Assembly: GCA_016787065.1 (NCBI GenBank)
Contig: JAEUVD010000044.1
Location: 118,003 to 182,002 of the forward strand
Source: Chitinophagaceae bacterium
GTDB lineage: Bacteria; Bacteroidota; Bacteroidia; Chitinophagales; Chitinophagaceae
Direction: 5' to 3'
DNA length: 64,000 nt
Every line of letters starts with the position of its first letter. Position 1 is the first letter of the stretch. The notes under the pieces were generated by a model that worked only from the letters and a program-made list of their open reading frames with translations, had not been told where the DNA came from and made no database searches. The position numbers and the translations under genes were made by a program. Shown in pieces: positions 7,632 to 16,383 of this stretch.

Positions 7632-10541
7632 CTAAAGCGGAACACACAGACAAACGCGTACCCCGCCTTCTGTACTATTACTTATTTCCACAGTGCCGTG
7701 ATATGATTCTAATCGTTTCTTCATAAGAAGAAGTCCGTTTCCAAATTCCGTTTTTTGTTTTAAACCGTTACCATTATCGATTATGATAATCATAATTTGA
7801 TGATCAACGAGCTGCACGGTAGTAGTTACTAAATTGGCACCAGAGTGTTTAATTATATTCGTAACCGCTTCCTTCACACTATAAAATATATTCTTTCTTT
7901 TTTCGCCCGGCATTTCAAGAACAGGAATTTGATCTGGTATGGTAAATTGTAGTTCGAAACCTAAAGGGTCAAGTTGTCGAGTAATATGTTGACGGATATA
8001 CAGTATTAATGACTCTAAGGTATCATTTTCAAATTTAGAAGCCCAAACCACATCTTTTATTTTTTGACTCAATTGTGAGGAATGGTATGTTAACTCTTCA
8101 AAACTAAGAGTTCTATCTTCTTCTTGTTGTGCTTTCAAAAGACTCGAACTAAGCATGTTTATGGCCGCAACATTACCGCCCATATCATCGTGAATATCTG
8201 CACTTATTCGTTGTCGTTCTTGATTAACTGCTTGTAACTTTTCAATCACTAATTGTTGTTGTTTTAATCGCGTTCGATAATAGTAGCGAAGAACAAGAAA
8301 AAGTAAAATTCCGGCAGAAAATACCATTACGATATAAAACCAAGTTGATTGATACCAAGGGGGTAAAATCGTAATTAGTAAAGATGGTGTTTGCTGTGAA
8401 TGATCAGGGTAGGGGTGATGACTAAATTCAAGTTGATAACAGCCCGGTGATAATTCGTTGAATGCTAATACATGGTCTTTCCCAACGGGTAACCAACTTG
8501 ATTGATTAATACGATAAAAAATGGAATTATATTCAGGATGTAAATAATCGGTTGATACCAACTTAAGTAGCAAGTTATTTTCATTGTGTTTAAGCTGTAA
8601 GGTGTGATATGATCCATGCAATGAAGTAAAGTGGTTCAAACTTGTGATTCCTATTTGAGTAATAATAATATTTGGTTTAACACGTGTCTTCGTAATGTTC
8701 GTTTCATTAATAAGAGCTAAACCATCTTTCTGTCCGAAAAAGATAGTATTACCCGCACTTGCTGAGCCACGAAAATCAAAATTAGTATGTTTAAAACCTT
8801 CAGATGGAGCATAACCTTGTATTTGAAGCGTATTGGAATCAAGGAGGCCAATACCTTCCGAACTACTGTACCAAATTCCTTTTCTACCCGGTTGTAAATT
8901 ATAAACGGCATTAGATAAAAGTCCGTTTTCCTGATTCAATATTTGAAGAATATCAGCGTCGGCAGGATTAAGAATATATATGCCTGAAGAAAAGGTAGAG
9001 GCATAAATTTTATGATTTGCGGAAATCAGATCGGTAAAAAATAAATCTTGAAATCGTTTATCATTTAAACGTGTACACTTTTTTGACGTTAAATCAAAAA
9101 TAAACAAACCTCTTCCGGCGAGCAACAAGGTATTCTTTGATAGATTGATTATGGATTGAAGCGTACCCTGCAAAATGGGTATTTTAATTTCTTCCACTCG
9201 TTCCTCTGCCTGATACCAAAAAAGTAAGGATGAGGTATGATGATCATAAAAAACAACTTTCTTAGAACCGCATTCCAAAAAGCCTTGTATCGGAAAGGTC
9301 TTGAAGGGAATTAATTCTTTTGGTAAAGATGAAAATCCACTTGTTTCAGAATTGAAGTGAAGTCCACTGTGCGAACCAATAATAAATCCATTATTATAGG
9401 GATAAATTACGTTTACAAATTCTTCCGAATTTTCTTGATGCTTAAAGGAGATTTTACTTTCAAGTGTATCAATTTTGATTAAACCTTTTTGCGAACCTAA
9501 ATAAAAACCAAATTTCGTTGGGTGAATGCACATGACCGATGCAGCCAAATGTTGGGGCAAACTAAGTTGTGTGAATGCAGGTTCATTTAATTCGTAAATT
9601 CTAATTCCCTTATTCGTTGAAACCAACAGAGTTTTGTTTCTTTCATCTTTAGAAACAGAAGTGAAGTTCATATCATTATCTATCTGCGAATCCAGCGCAC
9701 TACAGTATAATGTTTGATTTTTAATACTGTCTATCCAAAGAACACCATCCAGATAAGAAAGTAAGTATTTTCTGTTATTTATTGTTCCGATGCCCAAGAA
9801 ATAGTCATTGGATATAGTTCGACCGTTTAAGAAAATCTGGCTTTTGAAAAAATGATTATTGGTAAGGAGATGAACACCACATTTAGCAGAACAGAAGAGG
9901 GTATCATTCAGTATGTCAGCATCTGAAAAAAAATCTTTTTCGTAATTTAATTTATAAGTGTTTGCAGTTGCTTTTGTTTGTTCAATGATGGATGTTTCGT
10001 GAATTTCATAATTACGATTAGCGCATTTAATAGTTTTAACTCCTCCAGTTTTATCTTCTGATAAGCATGTTTGATTTACGGAAGAACGGTAACTAACCAG
10101 GCCATTAGCCGTAGCGAAATGAACCATTCCGCCGGAATAATTCACGTTGAAAATTTGATTACTCCCTATCCAAGGTGTATTTCTAATATTAAAATTTTGA
10201 AACTGATTTGAAGAGGTATGAAAAACATAAACCCCTTGATCATAGGTCCCGAAATACACATTGCCGCTTTCATCTTCACAAATACCTTGTATAACCACAG
10301 GATTACCTTTAACGCCGAAACGATTATTTTTCATATCAACCGGTTGGAATCCTTTGCCATCGAAATAGTTAAGTCCGGTTTCCGTTCCAACCCATAAAAT
10401 TCCTGAACGATCCACATAGGATGAGTAAACATTATTGTTATCTAAACCATGGGCAGTAGAATAGGATGTTATCTTGGTTCCAAACAATATCCTTGGACTC
10501 AAAATGATGCACGTTAGGATTAATACAACAACAGGTTTCAA
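7632..10541 (-). CDS. Beta-propeller sensor histidine kinase (HisKA_3/NarX-like output)
   Basis: A two-component kinase built like many Bacteroidota sensors: an exported N-terminal beta-propeller region (repeats such as GILWVGTETGLNYFDG and GNVYFGTYDQGVYVF), a Y_Y_Y-type beta domain, one membrane segment near residues 730-750, a coiled coil, a HisKA_3 box (ISADIHDDMGG, His784), and an ATPase with EAVTN, DNGNG and GNGLLLM motifs. No response regulator is adjacent. The frame is open to a GTG at 10670, but those first ~20 codons lie inside a dispersed repeat. A TTG at 10541 gives a clean signal peptide (MKPVVVLILTCIIL...); a TTG at 10565 is also possible. No in-frame ATG exists near the start. 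The ligand is unknown. Confidence 0.85.
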   Translation of the reverse strand: MKPVVVLILTCIILSPRILFGTKITSYSTAHGLDNNNVYSSYVDRSGILWVGTETGLNYFDGKGFQPVDMKNNRFGVKGNPVVIQGICEDESGNVYFGTYDQGVYVFHTSSNQFQNFNIRNTPWIGSNQIFNVNYSGGMVHFATANGLVSYRSSVNQTCLSEDKTGGVKTIKCANRNYEIHETSIIEQTKATANTYKLNYEKDFFSDADILNDTLFCSAKCGVHLLTNNHFFKSQIFLNGRTISNDYFLGIGTINNRKYLLSYLDGVLWIDSIKNQTLYCSALDSQIDNDMNFTSVSKDERNKTLLVSTNKGIRIYELNEPAFTQLSLPQHLAASVMCIHPTKFGFYLGSQKGLIKIDTLESKISFKHQENSEEFVNVIYPYNNGFIIGSHSGLHFNSETSGFSSLPKELIPFKTFPIQGFLECGSKKVVFYDHHTSSLLFWYQAEERVEEIKIPILQGTLQSIINLSKNTLLLAGRGLFIFDLTSKKCTRLNDKRFQDLFFTDLISANHKIYASTFSSGIYILNPADADILQILNQENGLLSNAVYNLQPGRKGIWYSSSEGIGLLDSNTLQIQGYAPSEGFKHTNFDFRGSASAGNTIFFGQKDGLALINETNITKTRVKPNIIITQIGITSLNHFTSLHGSYHTLQLKHNENNLLLKLVSTDYLHPEYNSIFYRINQSSWLPVGKDHVLAFNELSPGCYQLEFSHHPYPDHSQQTPSLLITILPPWYQSTWFYIVMVFSAGILLFLVLRYYYRTRLKQQQLVIEKLQAVNQERQRISADIHDDMGGNVAAINMLSSSLLKAQQEEDRTLSFEELTYHSSQLSQKIKDVVWASKFENDTLESLILYIRQHITRQLDPLGFELQFTIPDQIPVLEMPGEKRKNIFYSVKEAVTNIIKHSGANLVTTTVQLVDHQIMIIIIDNGNGLKQKTEFGNGLLLMKKRLESYHGTVEISNSTEGGVRVCLCVPL

Positions 10542-10610
10542 AGGAATGCTTTTGCAGGAACACAATGCTACAAAACAAATAACGAATTTAATAATATTCG
10601 GTTGAAAATT

Positions 10611-10803
10611 AATATTACTACTGTCGTATATAATTATGGAACGCAGATTTTTTTGGATTTTTAAGATCACTTTTGATATTATCGTGGAAACTATATCCTT
10701 CCGTAATTGGAATGAATATTGATCTTAACGCCAAAGGAGAAAATCATAATAAAATTCTTCATCCAATGTAGTCATAAAAATCCTAAATAACCCACGTTCT
10801 AAA
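10611..10803 (+). repeat. Dispersed intergenic repeat, copy A (~190 bp)
   Basis: One of three related elements in the window (others at 26891-27092 and 30790-30980). The left end carries GGAACGCAGATTTTTTT; the right end carries an imperfect inverted match (ending CCCACGTTCTAAA). A conserved core near 10733-10759 reads AAAGGAGAAAATCATAA followed by TAAAATTCTT. Copy A and the reverse complement of copy C match at most positions along their length. It lies across the 5' end of the sensor kinase frame. It has no plausible protein-coding content and is MITE-like in form. Confidence 0.75.
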
Positions 10804-10931
10804 TGAAAGTAGGGGTTGTTAATTGATTCCTTTTACTAATCAATACCCATCATTGTATTAAGAGGTGGATCGAATTTATTTCGAACTAGAATAAATGAAT
10901 ACAATACTTTAAATTAAATAAGAAAGCAGCA

Positions 10932-11624
10932 CTACCGTTTTTGTTTGGCAAATTCACGAAGGGCGTCTCGCGCAATCCATTTAGCCGCTGCATGGGGTTG
11001 TTCTACCAAGCGGTATGCACATGCTTCCGCCTCCAAGAGCATCGATTCGTTGCGCTTACCAATTTCTCGCAATGCCCAGTTTACTGCTTTTTTTACGAAA
11101 TTTCGGGTGTCATAAGCTTCTTCTTCTATTCGCTCTAGAAATTGTAAACATATAGTGTCGGGTGCTTTTTTGTGATGGTGGGCGTATTGTGCCATGAGAG
11201 TAAATCCACATCGCTTTACAAATTCTGCTTCTGCCTTGCTGTATTCAAAACTTTTAGTGAGAAAATAGCTTGTTTTCTGAAACAGATTACTGCAACATTG
11301 GTCGCATACATCCCAACTATAAAAATCGTTTACCCAAGTATTCATTTCCGATTCCGTTAATAGTTTAGGATTGGCAATGATGCTTGCGAGTATTCTGGCT
11401 TCATGAATGGCAGTACTCCATAATTCCATGGCTAGGGTGTGACGGTCGCTACGTTTTTTGAGTGGTTTCGCAAATTCTCGAAGGAATGGCAATTTTACTC
11501 CTAGCGCTGTTTTATTTTCGATAGCGAAACGTTTCATTCCTGCGAGATAGTTTTCATCAGCCAATTCCGATAATTGTTCTATGAGTTCCTGGCAACTAGC
11601 TTGGGTTGGGTCAAATCGTTTCAA
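10932..11624 (-). CDS. AlkD-like DNA alkylation repair protein
   Basis: The 230-residue protein is all-helical and matches the DNA_alkylation (AlkD/HEAT-like) family, whose members excise alkylated bases. Family landmarks are LGVKLPFLREFAK early, the central WVNDFYSWDVCDQ segment, FVKRCGFTLMAQYA, and NFVKKAVNWALREIGKRN near the end. The length fits the family. The start is a TTG at 11624 just after an upstream stop; the next ATG would remove the first helix, so TTG is preferred. It stands alone on the minus strand, divergent from the ribosomal operon. Family is confident; true glycosylase activity is not proven. Confidence 0.85.
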   Translation of the reverse strand: MKRFDPTQASCQELIEQLSELADENYLAGMKRFAIENKTALGVKLPFLREFAKPLKKRSDRHTLAMELWSTAIHEARILASIIANPKLLTESEMNTWVNDFYSWDVCDQCCSNLFQKTSYFLTKSFEYSKAEAEFVKRCGFTLMAQYAHHHKKAPDTICLQFLERIEEEAYDTRNFVKKAVNWALREIGKRNESMLLEAEACAYRLVEQPHAAAKWIARDALREFAKQKR

Positions 11625-11710
11625 AATATTAAATTATTATATATATGAATGAAAAAATTATGGTATTCAACATAAGATTGTGAGTAAAAAAAGGAATTTA
11701 TTTGCAATTT

Positions 11711-11754
11711 TTCTTAAATAGGAGGACTTTTTTAAGAAAATTACTATACTTTTG
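11711..11754 (+). promoter_or_regulatory. Promoter region of the alpha ribosomal operon
   Basis: A perfect Bacteroidota -7 element, TACTTTTG, lies at 11747-11754, 17 bases before the infA ATG. No convincing -33 TTG is seen at the right distance. Just upstream an inverted repeat (TTCTTAAA 11711-11718 with TTTAAGAA 11731-11738) overlaps where the -33 region should be and may be regulatory. Confidence 0.6.
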
Positions 11755-11771
11755 CACTCCTCAAAAGAAAT

Positions 11772-11990
11772 ATGGGTAAACAACCACTGATCAAACAAGA
11801 CGGAGTTATCACGGAAGCCTTGAGTAACGCGATGTTCCGTGTTCGCTTAGAGAATGGTCATGAAGTAATTGCAACTATTTCCGGAAAGATGCGCATGCAC
11901 TATATACGTATTCTCCCTGGCGATAAAGTTGGAATTGAAATGAGCCCGTACGACTTAACAAGAGGAAGAATTATTCTACGATATAAATAA
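11772..11990 (+). CDS. infA: Translation initiation factor IF-1
   Basis: The 72-residue protein has the usual length and the conserved IF-1 features: a short N-terminus ([11 protein letters not shown]), the OB-fold core with [16 protein letters not shown], and the terminal [10 protein letters not shown]-1 binds the 30S A site during initiation. It is the first gene of the alpha operon here. In most Bacteroidota secY and map precede it; here a minus-strand AlkD-like gene does. A TACTTTTG -7 element 17 bases upstream suggests a very short leader. Identification is secure. Confidence 0.97.
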   Translation: MGKQPLIKQDGVITEALSNAMFRVRLENGHEVIATISGKMRMHYIRILPGDKVGIEMSPYDLTRGRIILRYK

Positions 11991-12001
11991 TATAACTGAT
12001 C

Positions 12002-12118
12002 ATGAAAGTAAGAGCAGCAATCAAAAAACGTAGTGCGGACTGTAAAATTGTTCGACGCAAAGGCGTTTTACGTATTATCAACAAGAAAAACCCACGTTTT
12101 AAACAAAGACAAGGATAA
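12002..12118 (+). CDS. rpmJ: 50S ribosomal protein L36 (38 aa, zinc-free type)
   Basis: A short gene begins 11 bases after infA. The translation, starting [19 protein letters not shown] and ending FKQRQG, is full-length L36. Only one of the four zinc-ligand positions of the classical form remains (Cys14); the others are Ser, Lys and Phe. This is therefore the C-minus form that folds without zinc, as is common in this phylum. It lies between infA and rpsM as expected. A strong inverted repeat follows immediately. Confidence 0.96.
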   Translation: MKVRAAIKKRSADCKIVRRKGVLRIINKKNPRFKQRQG

Positions 12119-12120
12119 AC

Positions 12121-12168
12121 AATTAAGAATGAAAAATTAATAATTAGTCATTCTTAATTTTTCTTTTT
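12121..12168 (+). terminator. Terminator-like hairpin inside the ribosomal operon
   Basis: A perfect 12-bp inverted repeat (AATTAAGAATGA, 12121-12132; TCATTCTTAATT, 12148-12159) with a 15-base loop is followed by TTTCTTTTT. It lies three bases after the rpmJ stop and 53 before rpsM. It has the form of an intrinsic terminator, but the stem is AT-rich and read-through must occur unless rpsM has its own promoter. Attenuation or an RNA-processing site is also possible. Confidence 0.5.
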
Positions 12169-12211
12169 AATACATCATACAATAAAATCTTAAAAAAAGT
12201 ATAACTAACAA

Positions 12212-12592
12212 ATGGCTCGTATAGCAGGTATCGATTTACCAAAGAACAAGAGAGGCGAAATTGGCTTAACCTATATTTTTGGTATAGGTCGTTCCACAGC
12301 TCAAGAAATCTTGACAAAAGCAAATATTGATTTGAACAAGAAAGTTAAAGACTGGAATGATGAAGAGCAAACCGCAATTCGTAATATCATTTCTTCTGAT
12401 GTTAAAACAGAAGGTCAACTTCGTTCTGAGGTTCAAATGAATATCAAACGTTTATTGGATATCGCTTGCTACCGTGGTTTACGTCATCGTAAAGGATTAC
12501 CTCTTCGTGGACAACGTACTCGTACTAACAGTCGTACACGTAAAGGTCGTCGTAAAACGGTTGCAGGTAAAAAGAAAGCCGCTAAAAAATAA
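12212..12592 (+). CDS. rpsM: 30S ribosomal protein S13
   Basis: The 126-residue protein starts [21 protein letters not shown] with the helix-two-turn-helix typical of S13, the central [20 protein letters not shown] and the basic tail [16 protein letters not shown]13 sits at the 30S head and contacts the 50S subunit. Length and position between rpmJ and rpsK are standard. The C-terminus ends in an Ala/Lys run, common in the phylum. Confidence 0.98.
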   Translation: MARIAGIDLPKNKRGEIGLTYIFGIGRSTAQEILTKANIDLNKKVKDWNDEEQTAIRNIISSDVKTEGQLRSEVQMNIKRLLDIACYRGLRHRKGLPLRGQRTRTNSRTRKGRRKTVAGKKKAAKK

Positions 12593-12668
12593 TACCATGC
12601 CCATGGGTTGGAAACTCCTTCTCAAGGCATCTTAATCATAATAACATTCAACAATAAAAATAGAATAA

Positions 12669-13076
12669 ATGGCTAAAGCGAATCAACAGAATAGTGCAAA
12701 AGCAGCTGCCAAAAAGCGTATTGTAAAAGTAGACGCTCATGGTGACGTGCATGTTACTGCTAGCTTTAATAACATCATTGTAGCTTATACCAATAAGCAA
12801 GGACAAGTAATTTCATGGAGTAGTGCCGGTAAAATGGGTTTCCGTGGAAGTAAGAAAAATACACCGTATGCAGCTCAGTTAGCAAGTTCGGATGCAGGTA
12901 AAGTAGCTTTTGATGCAGGTATGAAGAAAGCGGATGTATATGTTAAAGGACCAGGTTCAGGACGTGAAAGTGCTATCCGTGCTGTAAGTCAATCAGGTAT
13001 TGAAGTAACATCCATCTTCGATATTACTCCATTACCGCATAATGGCTGTCGCCCTCCGAAAAAACGTCGTGTATAA
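12669..13076 (+). CDS. rpsK: 30S ribosomal protein S11
   Basis: The 135-residue protein shows the S11 signatures [48 protein letters not shown] and the C-terminal [17 protein letters not shown]. It binds 16S rRNA in the platform near the E site. The first ~20 residues are an Ala/Lys-rich extension common in Bacteroidota. Position after rpsM is canonical. Confidence 0.98.
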   Translation: MAKANQQNSAKAAAKKRIVKVDAHGDVHVTASFNNIIVAYTNKQGQVISWSSAGKMGFRGSKKNTPYAAQLASSDAGKVAFDAGMKKADVYVKGPGSGRESAIRAVSQSGIEVTSIFDITPLPHNGCRPPKKRRV

Positions 13077-13160
13077 TTAATCATTATCATGCTGCTAAAA
13101 TCTGAATTAGGATTTAATATGAGTTTAGCGGTTAATATTTAAAAATCCAAAAAATAAAAA

Positions 13161-13766
13161 ATGGCAAGATTTAGAGGCCCCAAAACCAAAATCGCCCGTA
13201 TTTACGGTGAGCCGATTATTGGTAATCCAAAGTATCTTAACAAAAACAGCAACCCTCCGGGTCAGCATGGAGCTTCTCGTAAGAGAAAGCAGTTAAGTGA
13301 ATACGCTTTGCAGTTACGTGAAAAACAAAAGGCAAAGTACATTTATGGCGTATTAGAGCGTCAGTTCCGTAAAACTTTTGAAGAAGCAGTTCGTTTGAAA
13401 GGTGTAACCGGTGAGAACTTAATTATGCTTTTAGAATCTCGTTTAGATAACACCGTTTATCGTATGGGAATGTCTGAAAGCCGTCGTGGTTCTCGTCAGT
13501 TAGTATCACACAAGCACGTAACCGTTAACGGTGAAGTATGTAATATTCCATCTTACCGCTTAAAACCGGGAGATGTAGTTGGTATTAAAGCAAAAACGGC
13601 TGCCAATGGTCATATCACCACACGTGTTCGTGGTAAAGATCCAAAAATTAACTGGTTAGAGTGGAATGAGAAAGAAATGAGTGGAACCTATGTTGCTCAC
13701 CCTCAACGTGAGTCGGTTCCTGAAAACATTAAAGAACAGCTTATTGTAGAGTTGTACTCTAAATAA
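13161..13766 (+). CDS. rpsD: 30S ribosomal protein S4
   Basis: The 201-residue protein contains the S4 N-terminal region (MARFRGPKTKIARIYGEP), the QLREKQKAKYIYGVLERQFR helix and an S4 RNA-binding domain (LESRLDNTVYRMGMSESRRGSRQLVSHKHVTVNG, about residues 91-124). S4 nucleates assembly of the 30S body and can act as a translational repressor of the alpha operon in some bacteria. The N-terminal zinc cysteines found in some S4 forms are absent. It lies directly before rpoA. Confidence 0.98.
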   Translation: MARFRGPKTKIARIYGEPIIGNPKYLNKNSNPPGQHGASRKRKQLSEYALQLREKQKAKYIYGVLERQFRKTFEEAVRLKGVTGENLIMLLESRLDNTVYRMGMSESRRGSRQLVSHKHVTVNGEVCNIPSYRLKPGDVVGIKAKTAANGHITTRVRGKDPKINWLEWNEKEMSGTYVAHPQRESVPENIKEQLIVELYSK

Positions 13767-13822
13767 TGCTGAATGCATTCTTTCACTTAACTAAATTCAA
13801 AAATTAAAATTCAACTCATAGC

Positions 13823-14815
13823 ATGGCTATATTAAATTTTCAAAAACCGGATAAAATAGTTCTTCAGAAAGCAACCGAATTCGAAGGGTTATTTGAATTC
13901 CGTCCTCTGGAACCTGGCTTCGGTGTTACGGTTGGTAACTCTCTTCGTCGTGTGTTATTAAGCTCCCTCGAAGGTTATGCTATTTCCGGAATTAAAGTAG
14001 AAGGCGTAGATCACGAATTTTCTACTATCAAAGGGGTAACAGAAGACGTTACCGAAATTATTTTGAACCTAAAACAAGTTCGTTTCAAGCGTAAAATCGA
14101 TACCGAAATTTCTAATGAGCGTATCGAGGTTATTGTAAAAGGAAAAGAACAGTTTACAGCAGGAATGATTGGTGAAGCTACCAACCATTTCGAAATAACA
14201 AATCCGGATTTGGTGATTTGTAACATGAATTCTAGCACCACCCTAAAAATTGAACTGAACATTATTAAAGGTCGTGGCTATGTTCCGGCTGATGATAATA
14301 AAACAGGACAAACTACAGGTTGGATAGCTATCGACAGTATTTTTACTCCAATCAAAAATGTAAAATATACTATTGAGAATACGCGTGTGGAACAACGTAC
14401 CGATTTCGAAAAACTCATTCTAGAGGTTAGTACCGATGGTACTATTCATCCGGAAGAAGCTGTTAAACAAGCTTCACGCATTATGATTCAACATTTGATG
14501 TTGATTACCGATGAAAATATCACGTTTGATAGTGGTGTTTCTGAAAAACATGATGTAGTGGATGAGCAAACATTGAAACTGCGTCAGATATTGAAAACAC
14601 CATTGGAAGATCTTGATCTTTCAGTACGTGCCTTCAATTGCCTCAAAGCAGCTAAAATCAATAGCTTAAGCGAATTGGTTCAATACGAACAAGATGAACT
14701 GATGAAGTTTAGAAACTTCGGTCAGAAGTCATTATCTGAAATCGAACAAGTATTAATCGATCGCGGATTAGGATTCGGAATGGATTTATCAAAAATTAAT
14801 TTAGACGACCTCTAG
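13823..14815 (+). CDS. rpoA: DNA-directed RNA polymerase alpha subunit
   Basis: The 330-residue subunit has the N-terminal dimerisation domain (FEFRPLEPGFGVTVGNSLRRVLLSSLEGYAI near residues 23-53) and, after a linker near residue 240, the C-terminal helix-hairpin-helix domain (DLDLSVRAFNCLKAAKINSLSELV and FRNFGQKSLSEIEQVL) that contacts DNA and activators. Length is standard. It is the sixth gene of the operon and is followed after 28 bases by rplQ. Confidence 0.98.
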   Translation: MAILNFQKPDKIVLQKATEFEGLFEFRPLEPGFGVTVGNSLRRVLLSSLEGYAISGIKVEGVDHEFSTIKGVTEDVTEIILNLKQVRFKRKIDTEISNERIEVIVKGKEQFTAGMIGEATNHFEITNPDLVICNMNSSTTLKIELNIIKGRGYVPADDNKTGQTTGWIAIDSIFTPIKNVKYTIENTRVEQRTDFEKLILEVSTDGTIHPEEAVKQASRIMIQHLMLITDENITFDSGVSEKHDVVDEQTLKLRQILKTPLEDLDLSVRAFNCLKAAKINSLSELVQYEQDELMKFRNFGQKSLSEIEQVLIDRGLGFGMDLSKINLDDL

Positions 14816-14843
14816 TAGGTACAAAACAAGCATAAAGTAAGTC

Positions 14844-15488
14844 ATGAGACACGGAGCTAAAATTAATCACTTAGGACGTAAAACTCCTCACCGTAAGGCC
14901 CTATTACGTAATCTGGCCTGTCAGTTGATTCAACATAAGCGTATTGTAACCACGCTAGCAAAAGCTAAAGCGTTACGAGTGTTCGTTGAACCTCTTATCA
15001 CAAAATCTAAAAACGATACTACACACCAACGTCGTGTTGTATTTAGTTATCTTCAAAATAAAGAAGCTATCAAAGAATTGTTTAGCGAAGTCAACACAAA
15101 AGTTGGCGACCGCCCAGGTGGTTATACACGTATCATTAAGTTGGAACGTCGTTTGGGTGATGCCGCTGATATGGCAATGATAGAATTGGTTGATTTCAAT
15201 GAAATCTATAATCCTAAACAAGCAGTTGGCGAAGAGAAGAAGAAAACTCGTCGTAGTCGTACAGCGAAGAAAGCAACACCAAAAGCAGCACCAGCTGCGG
15301 CAGCGGTTGAAGCTCCTGTAACAGAAACTCCAGTTGAAGAAACTCCGGTTGCTGAAGTTGTAGAAGCTACGCCTGTTGCAGAAGTAGTTGAAAGCACGCC
15401 GGTTGTGGAAGCATCTGAAACTGTAGCAGACGCGCCAGTAGAAGAACCTAAAGCGGATGCTGAAACTTCAGAAGAAGGGCAAGCCTAG
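14844..15488 (+). CDS. rplQ: 50S ribosomal protein L17 with long Ala/Pro/Glu/Val-rich tail
   Basis: The first ~120 residues are normal L17 ([25 protein letters not shown], later [27 protein letters not shown]). From about residue 125 there is a basic stretch ([13 protein letters not shown]), then a roughly 75-residue low-complexity acidic tail with repeats of the type TPVAEVVE. Tails on L17 are known in this phylum, but this one makes the protein 214 residues, clearly above the usual size. The tail is probably unstructured. L17 lies near the exit of the peptide tunnel. The operon ends here with a terminator. Confidence 0.96.
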   Translation: MRHGAKINHLGRKTPHRKALLRNLACQLIQHKRIVTTLAKAKALRVFVEPLITKSKNDTTHQRRVVFSYLQNKEAIKELFSEVNTKVGDRPGGYTRIIKLERRLGDAADMAMIELVDFNEIYNPKQAVGEEKKKTRRSRTAKKATPKAAPAAAAVEAPVTETPVEETPVAEVVEATPVAEVVESTPVVEASETVADAPVEEPKADAETSEEGQA

Positions 15489-15513
15489 TAATAACGCAAT
15501 CAAAGAATAGAAG

Positions 15514-15542
15514 AAAATCCGCTACCAAGCGGATTTTTTTTA
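15514..15542 (+). terminator. Intrinsic terminator of the alpha operon
   Basis: The stem AAAATCCGCT (15514-15523) pairs with AGCGGATTTT (15528-15537) around a 4-base loop and is followed by a continuous T run. It starts 25 bases after the rplQ stop. Confidence 0.92.
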
Positions 15543-15630
15543 TGGTATCCACATTTCTCCAAAATTCCAACCTTTATTTTTGAAAAGCATGCTTAAAACT
15601 AGTTACTTTACAGTTCAATAATTGGGTTTT

Positions 15631-16212
15631 ATGTTCAAAAATTTCTTACTTCTGCTGTTGTCTTTTGTATTTTTTTCAAACGAGCATAAGGCATCCGCTA
15701 AAAATTATTCGATTCAGATTTTAGTAAAGGATCATTCCTCGGATTCGCCATTAGAAAACGCTGAAATTTGGTTACAAGATCAACTTTTAGGCATTACGAA
15801 TACCGAAGGGGAATTTATTTTTTCAGAAGCAATACCCGGAGCTCGTTACACATTTACAGTGCGTAAAACGGGTTATGAGCTTAAATCAGAATCGCGATTT
15901 GCTAAAGAAGAAATGAATAAAAGTTTGGGTGCACTAAGGCTGAGAAAACTGTCCACGTTAATAGATACATATCAAGAGTTATTACGACAAGACAGTCCGG
16001 ATATTAAACGCAGAGAATCTCTTTATAACATAATAATTACTAGTCTTGATGCCGAACGCAACCTAAAGGTGAAAAACGAATTTTTAGCTGCTAATAAAGA
16101 AATTAGTAAGGCTCAGGTGAATCCATACAAAGAAAATATGGAACAGCGTGACAGTGAATTAAAGCCCATTGTGAAGGATAATTTAGATAAGCTCACAGAA
16201 TTCAAGCGATAA
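15631..16212 (+). CDS. Secreted protein with carboxypeptidase-regulatory-like domain
   Basis: I start at the ATG at 15631; a TTG three codons upstream is less likely. A signal peptide (MFKNFLLLLLSFVFFSNEHKASA) precedes a ~75-residue beta-sandwich of the CarboxypepD_reg/transthyretin-like type: VKDHSSDSPLENAEIWL, then GITNTEGEFIFSEAIPG and YTFTVRKTGYE. The second half is helical and charged, with no membrane segment. Such domains are widespread in exported Bacteroidota proteins, often at the N-terminus of TonB receptors, but here the domain stands almost alone. It is a single gene between the ribosomal operon and kup. Specific role unknown. Confidence 0.7.
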   Translation: MFKNFLLLLLSFVFFSNEHKASAKNYSIQILVKDHSSDSPLENAEIWLQDQLLGITNTEGEFIFSEAIPGARYTFTVRKTGYELKSESRFAKEEMNKSLGALRLRKLSTLIDTYQELLRQDSPDIKRRESLYNIIITSLDAERNLKVKNEFLAANKEISKAQVNPYKENMEQRDSELKPIVKDNLDKLTEFKR

Positions 16213-16334
16213 CTTTGCTGTGCTTTTTTATCGCCTATGTTAGTGTTAATTCCTTTGTTGAACCTATCCGTAAGAATAAATGATTTCGCAGCAAAGAATA
16301 AAATGAATACTGAATCCATATTGAAAAAATATTC

Positions 16335-16366
16335 TTGCTAATACGAGAAAAACTCGTCTATCTTTA
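16335..16366 (+). promoter_or_regulatory. Promoter of kup with inverted repeat in the spacer
   Basis: TTG at 16335-16337 and TATCTTTA at 16359-16366 are 21 bases apart, close to the Bacteroidota consensus, and the kup ATG follows 17 bases later. The spacer contains ACGAG-AAAAA-CTCGT, a short inverted repeat that could be an operator. Confidence 0.6.
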
Positions 16367-16383
16367 CCCCCCAAAAAATATTT

